Assembly (NCBI GenBank): GCA_007844125.1
Contig: CM017556.1
Span: 75,289,618 to 75,353,617, forward strand
DNA: 64,000 bases
Source: Sinonovacula constricta
Lineage: Eukaryota; Mollusca; Bivalvia; Cardiida; Solecurtidae
Reading direction: 5' to 3'
A program made the translations under genes and the position numbers. The first letter of the stretch is position 1; every line of letters starts with the position of its first letter. The notes under the pieces were generated by a model. It did no database searches. It was not told the origin of the DNA and saw nothing but the letters and a program-made list of their open reading frames with translations. This document shows positions 50,171-61,433 of this stretch, piece by piece.

Positions 50171-50212
50171 GGACAGACAGGCAGACAGACAGACAGACGG
50201 GCGGGCATACAG
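49972..50212. repeat. GA then GACA microsatellite
   Basis: GA-rich to about 50010, then GACA units with few interruptions to about 50212. Both reverse-strand frames reading CLSVCLSV are repeat artefacts. Confidence 0.95.
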
Positions 50213-50219
50213 GCATAGA

Positions 50220-53200
50220 CTTAGAGAACCTGTTTTCTCTACTACAACCTCAACCTTAGGGCCTTTAGTTCGGTAGGCTATCGGGTCATAGACGGAAAAG
50301 AAACTGTATGCAAAGGTGCGTCCGTTAATATATATTTGATTGGAAAAATGTACCGCATTTCATTTTTATGCAAATATACAAACGTACAGGTGTTTTTGTT
50401 GTTGTTTTGTTTTATTTTGTTTTTAAATAATAAAGACATTTAAGTAAGAGTGCTTTAAGACCATATATAAAGGTCTTGATAGGAAATCGTTCTTCGCCAT
50501 AATAAAATACGGTACGCTTTTCGCTTCCTGGAAATAATATTACTTTCTTTGATGAGTTTTATTGATTGGTATATACACAAAACAAGTCATGGGAACATTC
50601 ATTAAACAAAAACAAAAGAAATAATAGCTGAAGAAATCATGTTCTTCAGAATGCCTAAGTACATACATATCAACCGCGTCTTTTATGAAAACCGCGCAAA
50701 ACATCTGCCACATCATGCACGCTATGATAAAAGGAGAAGAAAAAAAGACAAGAAAATGTTATTCTGCTTCAGATTAAATTAATGGCGGAAAACATATTTA
50801 AAATGATTATAAGACAGTTTAATCCATCTGATGATCTTATGGCGCGGCACTTATCTCTATATCTAAGTTGCGCTACTCGCCATACAGTTTAAGTTTACAT
50901 TACTGGATAACCTCCCTTAGATTCTAGTTTCGCATGAATGAATCAATAAGGATCAGATTTACTTGATTTACTTACGACAGAAACAGAACATAAATATCAG
51001 TTGTAAAGGTCTTTCTTTAACGCTTTCGTCAGTTTTTAACCACAGAGAAGGTCTTTACATGGTGGTTTGACTCTCACACCACAGACTTTTATTTATTGAA
51101 GTGTAAAATTATTTGACTTTCATGTCGTCGAAATTCAGAGGTAATAAAAACATCAATGTTTGTTTATTGTTGGGTTTATCGTCCCACCAACATCATTGTC
51201 GCAGACTTCTAATAACCCTTTGGTTGAAAATAACTTCTCAAAACGAAACTACCACTTGAACCAGAAACAACATATAGCATAAAACAAAACAGAAGAGTAA
51301 CATGTTAATTATAATAAAGGTGATACCGATGTTTTTATTATTGTAGATGACATTTTAGAAATATTGATACATCACGAACACGAACGTGCCTTATTCATTT
51401 AGAGACCAAAGAGGCTTATTGTATACACCAAGGTAAACCCAGACTAGACGTTTATTTGATAATACAATGCAGAGGATTCGGGCGTTATGTAAGACTTTCT
51501 TTTTGTGTGTTACCGTGCCTCGCCTTTATCATATACCACACACTCTAGGCTCATGTATTATCGTAAAAGACTGCAAATATTTTGCAATTTTACGTTTTAT
51601 GGGCTAATTTGTCTTCAGGATCTCCGTGTATAGTAAGACAATAGGGTATGTAGCGTCATTTAAAGTAATATATTTACTTAAAATCACTTCCTTTTTAACT
51701 ACAGTGTCTTATCCTGACAATCGTATTTATAAAACCTGTTCTAAGCCTAACTAAGGAATAACTGACAGCATGTGATTGTATCAGAAGTTGAATAACGATA
51801 CCTTGCGTTTAGCATTTAGTTGACAACGTCTTAATTATGGAAATGAAAACTGACGTCATTGTAGTTGTCATAACGTCTTAATTATTCACATTAATGACGG
51901 TTAAAAGTGACCTATGTGATCTGTTTAAGTACATGTATGTCCTTTATAAGGTTGCACTGATTATTGTTTTAAGTACATATTATATATATATATGTCATTA
52001 ACATAAAACAAATGAAAAGCTTTGTATTTTTAACTCCATTCAATGGATTAAAAAAGCTAAAAACAATTGTAGGAAAGGCTGAAAGCTATAATATTTACAC
52101 TCGTCGAAAAATACTAAAAATTATATGGTGGCTGTCATTGCAAAAATCATTAACGTATATTAACTTTAAGTGCATATTTGCTTGCTTAAGAATACAAGTT
52201 TTCGTTTTCCTTTTAGTTACTGAATGAAACAATAAAAACAAACCAATTCTGTACTCGACGAAAAATCTAAGGAAAGAAGGGAGGTCGTTTGCATTTATTC
52301 ATCAAATGTTGGTGTCATTACAACAAGTCGTGTATACGACTTATACAAACCTTAAATTTACTTTCAATATAGTATACATAGGTGGATTCCCACCCCGCTG
52401 AAATTGTCAAAACGACCTCCATAAAGGTATTTGTAACATTTCAAGGCGTGTAGCATCTTTATGACACTATTAGTATTATTGTCACATATGTGTCCAGTGC
52501 TACAGATAAGACGAGTAAGCACGTACTTACGGCTAAAATGTCTAAAACTCATTGAAATTAAACTCTTGGGGATAACAAACACACTTTCTGTAAAGATCTG
52601 CCAAACATCTGAAATGCAAGAAATGGCACTATTTGACTTCTAGATGCCAACACTCTTCCTGTGAAAACATGCCCCTCGACTCTCTAACACTTCTCGTACC
52701 TATAGTTCTTGCTTAATTTGACATCTTCATTCATCCCATGAAACATGATTATAGATTACCTTTGTCGCCGAGAATACAAATAGTTTGGACGCATGGAGAA
52801 GTTATAAGCAGCTTCTGGAAAGTTTTCTGGAGGAGTATGCCTCCAGACCCCCCCCCCCCCCCCCCCCCCCCTCAAGCACGGCTAGCATCTCTGGTGCTCG
52901 CTCAATAAGGACGCGCCTCCCTCCCCGCACCCTTGAAAAGAAATCCTGGATCCGCCATGGTATGTTTTCAGAAAAGTTTCGTAAAATGTGTATGTTATAG
53001 TCCAATAGCTACATGTTAAATTGAAATGGGTTATGAACACAACTTTAAGGACTTGGATTAGAAGATTCATTTACTGTCTGGACCCTGGATATAAAGTCAT
53101 GCCGACATGCCGTTAATATGAGGACTTTCTCTCATAATCTTTATAAACCGACTTAAAAAAAATCGATGTGTTGATGACAGTTTGGAAGATAAATGTTCAC

Positions 53201-55185
53201 CACATGAATACACTTGCTTTTTAGAAACTATTGAAATCATAAGAACTTAATAACTTTAAATGAGCATGTTTTCTTGTTATGTTTTTTGTGTATTAATACA
53301 TTTTCACGCAAGTATGTCATCATAGACTATTGCTGCTATGTTCAGTTGGGACACTGTTATATGATACATGAAATATACTTCGATAGGTCAACGGAAGACT
53401 ATTCCAACTTAAATCAGAGGCAAATAATATTCTATCTACCAACGACTACGATAAGTTATAGCTTTTTTATGCATAAAAGATAAATAACTATATGAAAAAT
53501 GCAAGAAAACACCGTTTTATTATAATACAAGGTAAAGAATCAGTTCACTACTGACAAGATAGTAAGATTTTTACCGGCTCCTGTAAAATAGAAAAAGCTC
53601 ATTCGAACAGTCTTCCGTTGGTATATGTTTAATTATTAGAATAGCTAAGAAAACACTTGTGTATGCTCTTCTTTGTTTTCACCACCTAATCGTTAATTTT
53701 GCAGTTACATACAGTATTTCTCAACATACAGTATTTCTCATAGTATAATCAACTTTATAAATACATTTTATTAAAATAAATATATTAAAAGTACGTGGCT
53801 TTGAATGGTATGATTTTAGAAGATGATTTAATTATATCGTATAAACTATGCATGTTGTCAACTATACAGTACAGTTATTAATATATAATAAACTCATAGC
53901 ATATTCAGTATTGCTTGTCTATGTTTATTGTTAATTATTGTATTTTTGTACATACCCTCAGCCGATAAATGTAGAAATCCTTCAACTCCTCAGCTAATGA
54001 CAACATGATCACTAATTAGTATATTGATAGGGACGTTCCTGAGGATTCAACATAAATAGTACATCCTTTTTGTTTCTTGAATGAAAAAAATAAACCATGT
54101 CACCACATAGTTGTACACCGACACACTTTCAGAGTCGATACGTATAGCTTCTACCGGAAGAGGTGTTTCCAGATAAGGTCATTTAAATACAGGTGTATGT
54201 GTTTTTTCTTCAAGAGGTTTTTGACATAATTAATTATCTTATACTGAAATATGTAAAACAAACATTGGCCCTCAGCGCCCACTGGGATCTACAAGCGATA
54301 AATCCCCATATGCTATTTAACTCAGACTGTTCATTAAAATAAATATACTATAACATTCACTCCATGGCACATTTCTTTATAGTAATTACATCTTGTGGGT
54401 TCCCATTTTGCTTGTTATCATGTGTCATTCGGTGTGTTTCAGTTCCGGTGCGGTCACTAATTACTTATAATCACGCAAGAAAAGAGGTTTGTCAATGCTT
54501 TGTTGTATGTATCCATATTATTGTCTTATACAGTCAGCCATATATAGTCCGAACACACAATCTACTTTGTTGTAAATGAAAATGTCACACAAAGTGATTT
54601 TTTTAAAACCCACACTAGCGTTAGTTATGAATCAGAACTAACAAACTTTACCTTAAATGTACTGGTTTGTGACTTGTACTGAGGGTTCTCTCAGAAGACC
54701 TGTAGTGATTGTAAGCTGATTGTGTGCCATTGTTCTCCCGGCAGATTGACTGACAACTAATTCACTGTCACTCGAACAAAAGTTGTTCTCGAGGGTTACT
54801 ATAATAGACAGTATGGAAAGGGAATGTTTGTTATGCTACGCAAGAGCTGCACAAAAAACTAGCAATTGTAATTTAAAGTTTTTATGTTGAATAAAAAGGT
54901 TACAAATTTACCGTGTTTGTTAAGCCCAGCTAAAGGTTACCAAAAATAACTTATATCAGACTTGATAACTACCTGAAATAGATTGATTGCTACAAAAAAA
55001 TGGATGTCGTGTGCATACTAATAATTTTCACTTTATTGCGAATGTAATAGACCAGTTTAAACGTTTGAATGGACTGTTCTTTGTTTCTTTAATAACTATG
55101 ATACCGGTATATTCGTTAATGTAACTAACGTATGTTATCAGCAAACAGCGGTGAGATCAGATACATCGAAAAAATCACAATAACT
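50220..55185. other. Gene-poor flank
   Basis: AT-rich, with no exon that I can support. It contains the dispersed repeat at about 52760. Many 60-75 codon frames here fall within chance expectation. Confidence 0.45.
52785..52965. repeat. Dispersed repeat with C homopolymer
   Basis: A C run of about 22 (52850-52871) followed by GGACGCGCCTCCCTCCCCGC and AAATCCTGGATCCGCC. The last phrase is a common end of mollusc dispersed repeats. Confidence 0.6.
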
Positions 55186-55189
55186 GAAT

Positions 55190-55500
55190 AATAATGTATT
55201 TACAATTCGACACATACAGCCATACACTTCTTTACTTTCTTTTTTTTTAATTATGCTTTTTAAGTTTTTCTCAAGAGCAAGAGAATGGTCCGGATTTTCG
55301 CCAACACATTTCCCCTCTCCAGTGGAGCAAGACCATAGACTCCCTTGTACATTCACTTTAAAGATGGTATCCGATAGTTTGTCCAGATCACATACATTTA
55401 AAAAAAGCTTACGCATATTTTGGGGTATTGGGGCAAACCTTCTGCATCAACCCATACGTTATTCCTAGTAACACCACCTGAATCGTTAGACAGTATAGAT
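55190..55500 (-). pseudogene. Broken protein-like fragment, family unknown
   Basis: On the minus strand SNDSGGVTRNNVWVDAEGLP is read in one frame down to about 55400, then another frame gives LNVCDLDKLSDTIFKVNVQG and WSCSTGEGKCVGENPDHSL, with a Lys-rich end. The switch of frame at a T run suggests a frameshift in a decayed copy of a gene or a mobile-element protein. Composition is less AT-rich than the flanks. I do not recognise it. Confidence 0.4.
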
Positions 55501-56400
55501 CATATAAATATTCTTTTTAATCTATAAACAGGCTAAGCACGATTTTAATTTCTGCTAAAATGAATATCGATGTCAGAGCTGCTTACCGTATGACGATTAT
55601 ATGTCATCTAAAAGGTAAAGTGGTCATGTCGTGTTTTTATTTTAAAAGTAGCTAACTGTGCAGTGTGGCTAAGATAAGAAATACATATTGTAATGATGAG
55701 TATGTTATCATGTTTTACTTTCATATAGGTGCAGGATATCAATCATCAGCAATTCGCGGTGTCTTTCAAGTAATAATAATTTTATTTAGTTGTATGTGTA
55801 AACAAAAATCAGTCCAAAATCTTTGTTTAGTCCTTCCTAGGCGCTTGGAAAGTTCCACGTTGTTCTAGACACCTCCCTGACATTTGACACGTGTTTATTC
55901 ACTGAACCCTGACCTGTCATTGTTTGGTACCTTCACAAGGGCTAAGGAAAGTGTACTCACAAACTATGATAAGAAGAAATAGATATCGCTTTGTGCATTT
56001 CATAATAAAATCGTATATTTTGTTTACTTTAATCAAAGTAGGCCATCTCAATTGTTCAAACTTAATTTTTCTTATCGCCAACAGTACTACACAATAAACA
56101 CCATGAACGTCTCTACTGGTATAAATAAGTGACTTAGGATTAGTTCATTCTGAGTGTCGAGACAATTTGAAGTTTCCAGAGAAGTATAGCATAAGTCGCC
56201 CAAAGTACATTAGTTGTGCTTATAAAAATGTTATAATCAAATCAGATAACACAAACATAACAATATCATATAATGCAATCAAACAAAACAACTGCTTATC
56301 GATAGTTACATGTAACAAAAACCATATCAGTTTTGTCATTTTTTTTGTTTTTCTTCTTCTTCTTGCTCTTCTTCTTCCCATCCTCCTCCTCTTCCTCCGC

Positions 56401-56502
<102 letters not shown>

Positions 56503-56566
56503 TAGGATTACAAGGCAAATCAATACAAACTAGCACATTTTACACCATCGCTAATGGACACGTTTA

Positions 56567-56574
56567 TGACGTCA
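56567..56574. promoter_or_regulatory. CRE palindrome TGACGTCA, left
   Basis: Perfect 8-base CREB/ATF consensus. A second identical site is at 56757-56764. Confidence 0.45.
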
Positions 56575-56757
56575 CAACACGAACATTACTTGCGCGCGGC
56601 AGCGTCTCTTCCGGCATTGACCATGTCGCCTGTTCTTCATGCGCATGATCTCCATGCACGACATACAACCGAACTTCAGTTTTGCCAGCACCACTCGCCG
56701 CCCGTGTCGAGCACCTGGCCGCAGGGATGGCGTTCTGAAACTGACCTTTAACGTCAT
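56572..56757 (-). CDS. Small GC-rich open frame, possible first exon
   Basis: A 61-codon minus-strand frame lies almost exactly between the two CRE sites, in a GC- and CpG-rich island in AT-rich flank. It reads MTLKVSFRTPSLRPGARHGR and later a basic, Cys-containing stretch (KNRRHGQCRKRRCRAQ). CGCAA|GTAATG near 56586 could be a donor. The opposite strand is also open for 65 codons. It may be a promoter-proximal exon of a gene outside the parts read here, or only a CpG island. Confidence 0.3.
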   Translation of the reverse strand: MTLKVSFRTPSLRPGARHGRRVVLAKLKFGCMSCMEIMRMKNRRHGQCRKRRCRAQVMFVL

Positions 56758-56764
56758 GACGTCA
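56757..56764. promoter_or_regulatory. CRE palindrome TGACGTCA, right
   Basis: Second perfect CRE, 190 bases from the first, embedded in AACGTCATGACGTCAG, which adds an overlapping half-site. Confidence 0.45.
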
Positions 56765-56769
56765 GAACA

Positions 56770-58280
56770 CGGTATATTATGGTTCCTTCTTGTGATTGCG
56801 TTATATACTGACCAGACACGTTAAATCTCCGTATGCTAGGGTCAATGTTGTTGTTTTCTTATAATGACATGTACATTGTTGTTGAAACTTATATCCAATA
56901 CACTTTAAATTAAGCATTTATAGCAAATCTTTTAGAAAAGCAATAGAGCTGAGACTCCAGATTATCAAAGACAAACGAAAAAAATGACGGTTATTGTTAA
57001 TAAACATGCAATTACTCACAGTCAGAAGTAAGATTCGATAGCACATCACGAACGCATATTCACACCACGATCCTTGCCGTCATTTCTTTAAACAGTATAT
57101 ATTTGCCACTGCCCGATGGCCAATTTATTGTTTGCATCAAACATTGATCATTTTAGACCAACCCAGAGGTCTATAAGCGGATTGGTCAAGCAGTCAATCT
57201 AAGGCTAAAAATGCTCGGCTTACAGTAACAAGTAAACAGCCAAACATTTACAACGGTGTACAGCTTAGGGCTCCGGACAAAGACATATTCAATAAGAGAT
57301 AGATTGATCGCATATTAAACACAGCAATATGATACAAAAAATCCACATGGTTAAGATTATTAAGTTCCAAGTTCCTGGAAAGAAATACAATTCCCATACA
57401 ATACTAGTTTTATTGTCTACAAAGGGAATTCTGGTCTTAGGAAAGTATTTACAAGAATATCATTAATGCGAACCATCACAGGCAATACAAACGATGAAAA
57501 CTACGTAAAACCAAATTTGGATCTGCGTTATAAATTGAACATTGACTTTTATTTGTAAGTTTACACTAATTTTGTAAATTGGAATGCATATATGATGATA
57601 TGTAACAGTTTTGATAATATAACTTGCATGTAAATGAAACGTAAGAACCACATTTTAAGCCAAACCCAACTATGTAGCAGTTATAGTTTGCAAGAACCAC
57701 GGCAAAATATGACTGTTTAGTTATTATAGTGAAAGCTACTATCGCACGGATGTACTAAATAGTATAAATCTGACAGTCAATTAAGACATTGTCTTTTTGT
57801 TGTGTTTATTTGAAGTGTATTATACCATGGAGAGGCCTCATTGACAATATCATTAGGGGGACAACAACACTGAAACAATAGATTTTTGTTGTTATCCCTT
57901 CTTTATACTTAGGACTTATGCGTGACTTATGAAGAAAAAAACAAACAACGATTCATTTAGCTATAAATGCATCTGTACATTCTTTTAAATATTAAGTTAA
58001 GCATCAAAACATTGGAAGAAGAAGAAATCATGAGAATTTATGAGTAAAGCGCAAATCACAGCAGTCCAGAATTGTTGTGACCCACACTCTCGTAGTGAGT
58101 TCTGGGAAGAATGAACGATGCTCTTATTTTTCGAGACCTAATATGCTGTTTAAATGAAAGAGCTACGAGTACGGTGGTATTTACTGATATGAAAAAGTAT
58201 TCGCATCTTGAGACAATGAGAACTATTAGATAAACTGATATGAATATCTTTTGTGCCAATCCTACGAGTTAATGATCTTT
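56770..58280. other. AT-rich flank, nothing seen
   Basis: No exon, repeat boundary or RNA gene that I can support. It ends at the sharp rise in GC content near 58285. Confidence 0.5.
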
Positions 58281-58481
58281 TTCTGTCCGAAAAAAGACAA
58301 AGCTGGCCTTTCTCTGGTTCGAGTCGATCTTTTACCCGCCCATAACCCGAGAGAAGACCCCCTGCCATCACAAAAGCGGGAAACACCTCATATACATCTC
58401 GCAACCCAAGCCCAAGTCCGTGGGGACGGCCCTACACCCTAGCCGGCCCAAAGGGCTGCGCCGGACACAGAATCCCTCGAT

Positions 58482-58510
58482 TTAGAAAAAGGTAGCCCTT
58501 AGGTATACCC
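58482..58510 (+). repeat. Duplicated leader motif, copy 1
   Basis: TAGAAAAAGGTAGCCCTTAG then GTATACCC. A near-identical stretch lies at 59027-59053, just after the start codon of the coiled-coil gene. Copy 1 sits just before the small basic gene at 58544 and has one extra A, which breaks the shared reading frame. Confidence 0.75.
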
Positions 58511-58543
58511 GTCGACGCATAAGGTTTACCCGACGCCCAAGCC

Positions 58544-58913
58544 ATGGATATAGTGGGAGACCGCGCTGAGATATACTACGACGAGATGGAGGGGATCGAG
58601 GAGAAGAACGACCTAATAACCCGCCTGCTGGAGAACTACGTCGGAGAGGACAGGAGAAAGCTAGTGGGGCTACGGGGACGACGCCATGGAGGTGGAGCAA
58701 CCCGCCGAGAGAGCTCGGCCGCTGACGGGACCTGACCCGTTAGGCCCACCAGCCGGGGAAGTCATCCGCCCGATGTGGGTAAGGGGTGGGAGCGCCTTCG
58801 CCCCGGTCTTCCGCTACGCCAAGGAGGCCCGGGACCAACCGCCCGCCGCCAAGAAGGGAAAACGTAAGGCGGCGCCGGAATCCCAGCAAAGCGGAAAGGT
58901 GAACCGCCGCTAG
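58544..58913 (+). pseudogene. Small basic-tailed protein of the element, frameshifted
   Basis: Frame one starts MDIVGDRAEIYYDEMEGIEE and runs through LLENYVGEDRRKLVG. The sensible reading then moves to another frame near 58670 (DDAMEVEQPAERARPLTG) and ends RKAAPESQQSGKVNRR with a TAG at 58911-58913. The complete product would be about 120 residues: an acidic first half, then a Pro-rich stretch and a basic KKGKRK tail that could bind nucleic acid or direct nuclear import. Function unknown. Confidence 0.6.
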
Positions 58914-58934
58914 GGACCCAAAAAACGCCCGGCC

Positions 58935-58942
58935 TATAAAAG
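58935..58942 (+). promoter_or_regulatory. TATA box before the coiled-coil gene
   Basis: TATAAAAG in a GC-rich context (GGCCTATAAAAGCCC), 61 bases before ATG 59003 and just after the stop of the preceding gene. Confidence 0.6.
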
Positions 58943-59002
58943 CCCATACAACCCAAAGCCTAGCAGAGATCAGCCCTCGGCTTGCTTTTTCTCTCGGAGG
59001 CG

Positions 59003-59312
59003 ATGCGACTGCTGAAATCTTTTTTTGAGAAAAGGCAGCCCTTAGGTATACCTGACCGTGGATGCAGGAAGGAATCGAGAATTGGAAGTAGAGTTAGAAG
59101 GGGTGTTGGACGACCTGATGGAAGCTCGTAGGGAGCGTGATCGAGTGCTCGATGAGGCTGCACAGGGGGTGAGTGATTTGGATGAAATGGAGATAAATCG
59201 TGATTAGATACAGTTGGAGCTTGATAAAACGAGGATGGAGCTTGATAAAACGAGGAAGGAGTTAGATAAAACGCGGAAGGAGTTAGATAAGACGCGAAAG
59301 AGGGTTCGATAA
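59003..59312 (+). pseudogene. Coiled-coil protein of the element, broken
   Basis: Starts MRLLKSFFEKRQPLGIP. The reading then shifts frame near 59055 to RELEVELEGVLDDLMEARRE, continues through VLDEAAQGVSDLDEMEINRD, meets an in-frame TAG at 59205-59207, and goes on with four heptads LDKTR(K/M)E before a TAA. The heptads match a 21-base tandem repeat in the DNA. The product would be about 100 residues, almost all coiled coil. Role unknown. Confidence 0.65.
59222..59302 (+). repeat. 21-bp coding repeat (heptad units)
   Basis: Four copies of GAG(C/T)T(T/A)GATAAAACG(A/C)GG(A)AG-like units, each one heptad of the coiled coil. Confidence 0.85.
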
Positions 59313-59536
59313 GATCCGATGTAACAGGGAAGGAGCCAGATAGATCAGGAATGGGTCGAGAAATATCTTCGATACTGGTCCGCATTTTCCCGTTTATTTA
59401 GAAGATGGGTATAGCATACTATTAGCCATGAACGGAAGAGACAATTGCTCTTGGCTCGTTATAGGCACTGTGGAATTCTGCGGCCGCCCCTGCTTCAGCC
59501 GATATTGTAAAATCCACCTGATGCAGTTTCGGAAGG

Positions 59537-59554
59537 GGGGGGGGGGGGGGGGGC
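59537..59554. repeat. G homopolymer run
   Basis: About 18 G. Length uncertain, as with any long homopolymer. Confidence 0.85.
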
Positions 59555-59584
59555 GGCACTCACCCGTGTACCGTATGCGGGGTG

Positions 59585-59592
59585 GGTATAAA
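59585..59592 (+). promoter_or_regulatory. TATA box split off by the MITE (left copy of the duplication)
   Basis: GGTATAAA, duplicated at 60472-60479 by the insertion. The original GGTATAAAGG looks like a core promoter for the genes that start after 60500. Confidence 0.5.
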
Positions 59593-60471
59593 GGAATGCT
59601 GGTCAACCCGGCACCTGGTAAACTCGGCACTTGGTGAACTCGGCACCGAGAATAGTGAATTCGGCATCCGGTAAACTCGGCACCTGGTAAACTCGGCACC
59701 TGGTGAATTCGGCATCTAGTTAACTCGGCATTTGTATATTATTCTTTTATCTCTTTGCTTCTAGACACATATACAATTTGGCAATATTTATTGTTACACA
59801 ATGTATGACCTATACTGTTATCATGGAAATGTCTGTTTGTGAAGAAAGATGAATTTTCAAAGTAACTTATTACAACCACATTTATCAACGGATACAAAAT
59901 AATTCATTGGCTACTGGCTTAACATTTATTTTTGAATTGAATTAGTTTATATAATTTTTGTAAGAATTTATCTTTCTATGAAAATTGTATGAACATTTGC
60001 ACATTTGATTGTTAGTTATCCATTCCAAATTCATCTTGGCTGGCGATGATCTTCACATTCATCAATAAGAAAATCAGAGGCTCTCCCCAGCAAATTACGG
60101 AGAAAATAGTTAAAAGATGAATTGAGACAATTAATCCAAATAACCATATTATTGGTAAATGTAAAAATGCTTACAATAATTACTATATTAGGCAAAAATA
60201 ATTTAAGGAGACGAATTGAATATCAATAATGATTATTTTGTGCTTTTTAAATCATTTTCTTATCATGTCCTTAATATTTATTTTTATTCCTATTTTTTAT
60301 CTCTTTTATTTTTAACCATTATTTGCATAATGGTTTACATCTTTAAAAAAACGAGGTGCCGAATTCACCAGATTCGTAATGCCGAATTTACCAGGTGCCG
60401 AGTTCACCAGGTGCCGAGTTGACTATTTACGCAGGTGCCGAATTCACCAGATGCCGAGTTGACTTGATTCC
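59593..60471. mobile_element. MITE with 8-bp target duplication, 879 bp
   Basis: It is flanked by GGTATAAA on both sides (59585-59592 and 60472-60479). Inverted ends read GGAATGCTGGTCAACCCGGC and, on the other strand, GGAATCAAGTCAACTCGGC. Behind each end lies an array of about 16-base units, ACTCGGCACCTGGT(G/A)A-like: about eight on the left (to 59733) and about six inverted on the right (from 60350). The centre is AT-rich with no coding frame. An 8-base duplication fits hAT-like or other 8-bp-TSD superfamilies, but the ends do not settle which. Confidence 0.85.
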
Positions 60472-60525
60472 GGTATAAAGGACGTGATAGGCCTTTGAGT
60501 ACTCTGCGGGTATAGGGCAGAGGGC

Positions 60526-60767
60526 ATGAAGCTCTACCGGAGGGGCCAGCGGGCTTTCGCCAAGGAGGCCTGACGTTATCCGGAATTACGTATAAGATAA
60601 AAGTTGTCTCCTTTATATAAACCCATCGGCATGGCTAAGCCACACCATATACGAGCGGGAGAGGAGATCGTGAATTGACCGGCAATATGCCGCCATACCC
60701 CGGTTCGGCCGCCGCCGTCCTGGGTAGACTCATCGAGGAGACCGGGGAGAGGGCCTTCGCTGACTAA
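60526..60767 (+). pseudogene. Short gene remnants after the MITE
   Basis: Three short frames follow the restored TATA box: MKLYRRGQRAFAKEA (60526-60573), MAKPHHIRAGEEIVN (60632-60679) and MPPYPGSAAAVLGRLIEETG to a TAA at 60767. The phrase RAFA recurs in the first and third. They look like pieces of one or two small genes broken by frameshifts. A second TATA-like TATATAAA lies at 60615-60622. No function can be given. Confidence 0.4.
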
Positions 60768-60784
60768 TTCCTTCGCCTGGCCAG

Positions 60785-61425
60785 GTGAGGGCTCTGCCGT
60801 TCCACGATCTGGACGAGCGGGTCCCACCGCCGGTCGCTTTCCCAGCCGACCCGTGGGTCGACGCGCTGAGGGACGCCAAAGCTGAGGGGGGCGTATGTGA
60901 GGAAAGGCCGCATGGCCTTGGACTTACACATGAACGACGAAAGGTCGGCGAGGCTAATCGCATCCCTCTCAGAGGGCCGTTTCCTCTTACGGATCAAGTT
61001 CCTGAGGGAGGTGAACGGGGCTTGGGAGGTGGAAGACAAGTTCGACCCGGTTCGGGCGGGGAGGAGCGTAGTGGACATCACCAGAGGTACCGACCCAGGC
61101 GTCCTAGTAGGAAACGACCGGGTGTACTATCAGAACGCCTATCCGGTGACCGCAGTGGTCTTCGGGCTGTACACCCTCCTGGTGCCCGACTTGGCCAACC
61201 TCGCCCCGCTGAGGTACGGCGGCCTAAACTGTGTCGCCCGGCAGGTAATCGAGTACTTCGAAGGCGCGCTGAGGGACAGGGCCTCACACCCCTAAGACGT
61301 CTGAAGATACAGGACTGGGAGGGGCGGGTCCACGAGACGGGGGCCACGGTGGAGGAACGCGCCACCCTCCTGCGCGGAATCTCTGGGGAGATCATCTACA
61401 GCAGCGGGAAGTTACAGCAGGGCGG
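60785..61425 (+). pseudogene. Large ORF remnant of the element, possibly the start of its replication protein
   Basis: The best reading uses three frames. LPFHDLDERVPPPVAFPADP lies in the first (60785 to about 60890). The second is an open frame at 60897-61295 with MALDLHMNDERSARLIASLS, FGLYTLLVPDLANLAPLRYG and LNCVARQVIEYFEGALRD. The third begins about 61290 with RRLKIQDWEGRVHETGATVE and runs to about 61425. Beyond that the sequence abruptly becomes the antisense of the integrase. From memory the LNCVARQV...HFE-like region resembles the start of large uncharacterised proteins that carry a family-B polymerase. That link is unverified. No polymerase motif is present here. Confidence 0.5.
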
Positions 61426-61433
61426 CCACAAGC

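Noticed and set aside
49920..50216. CLSVCLSV-type frames of 98 and 91 codons
   Set aside because: Products of the GACA tract.
58960..59385. 141-codon minus-strand frame
   Set aside because: It is the antisense of the coiled-coil gene, and its repeats are the reverse of the heptads.
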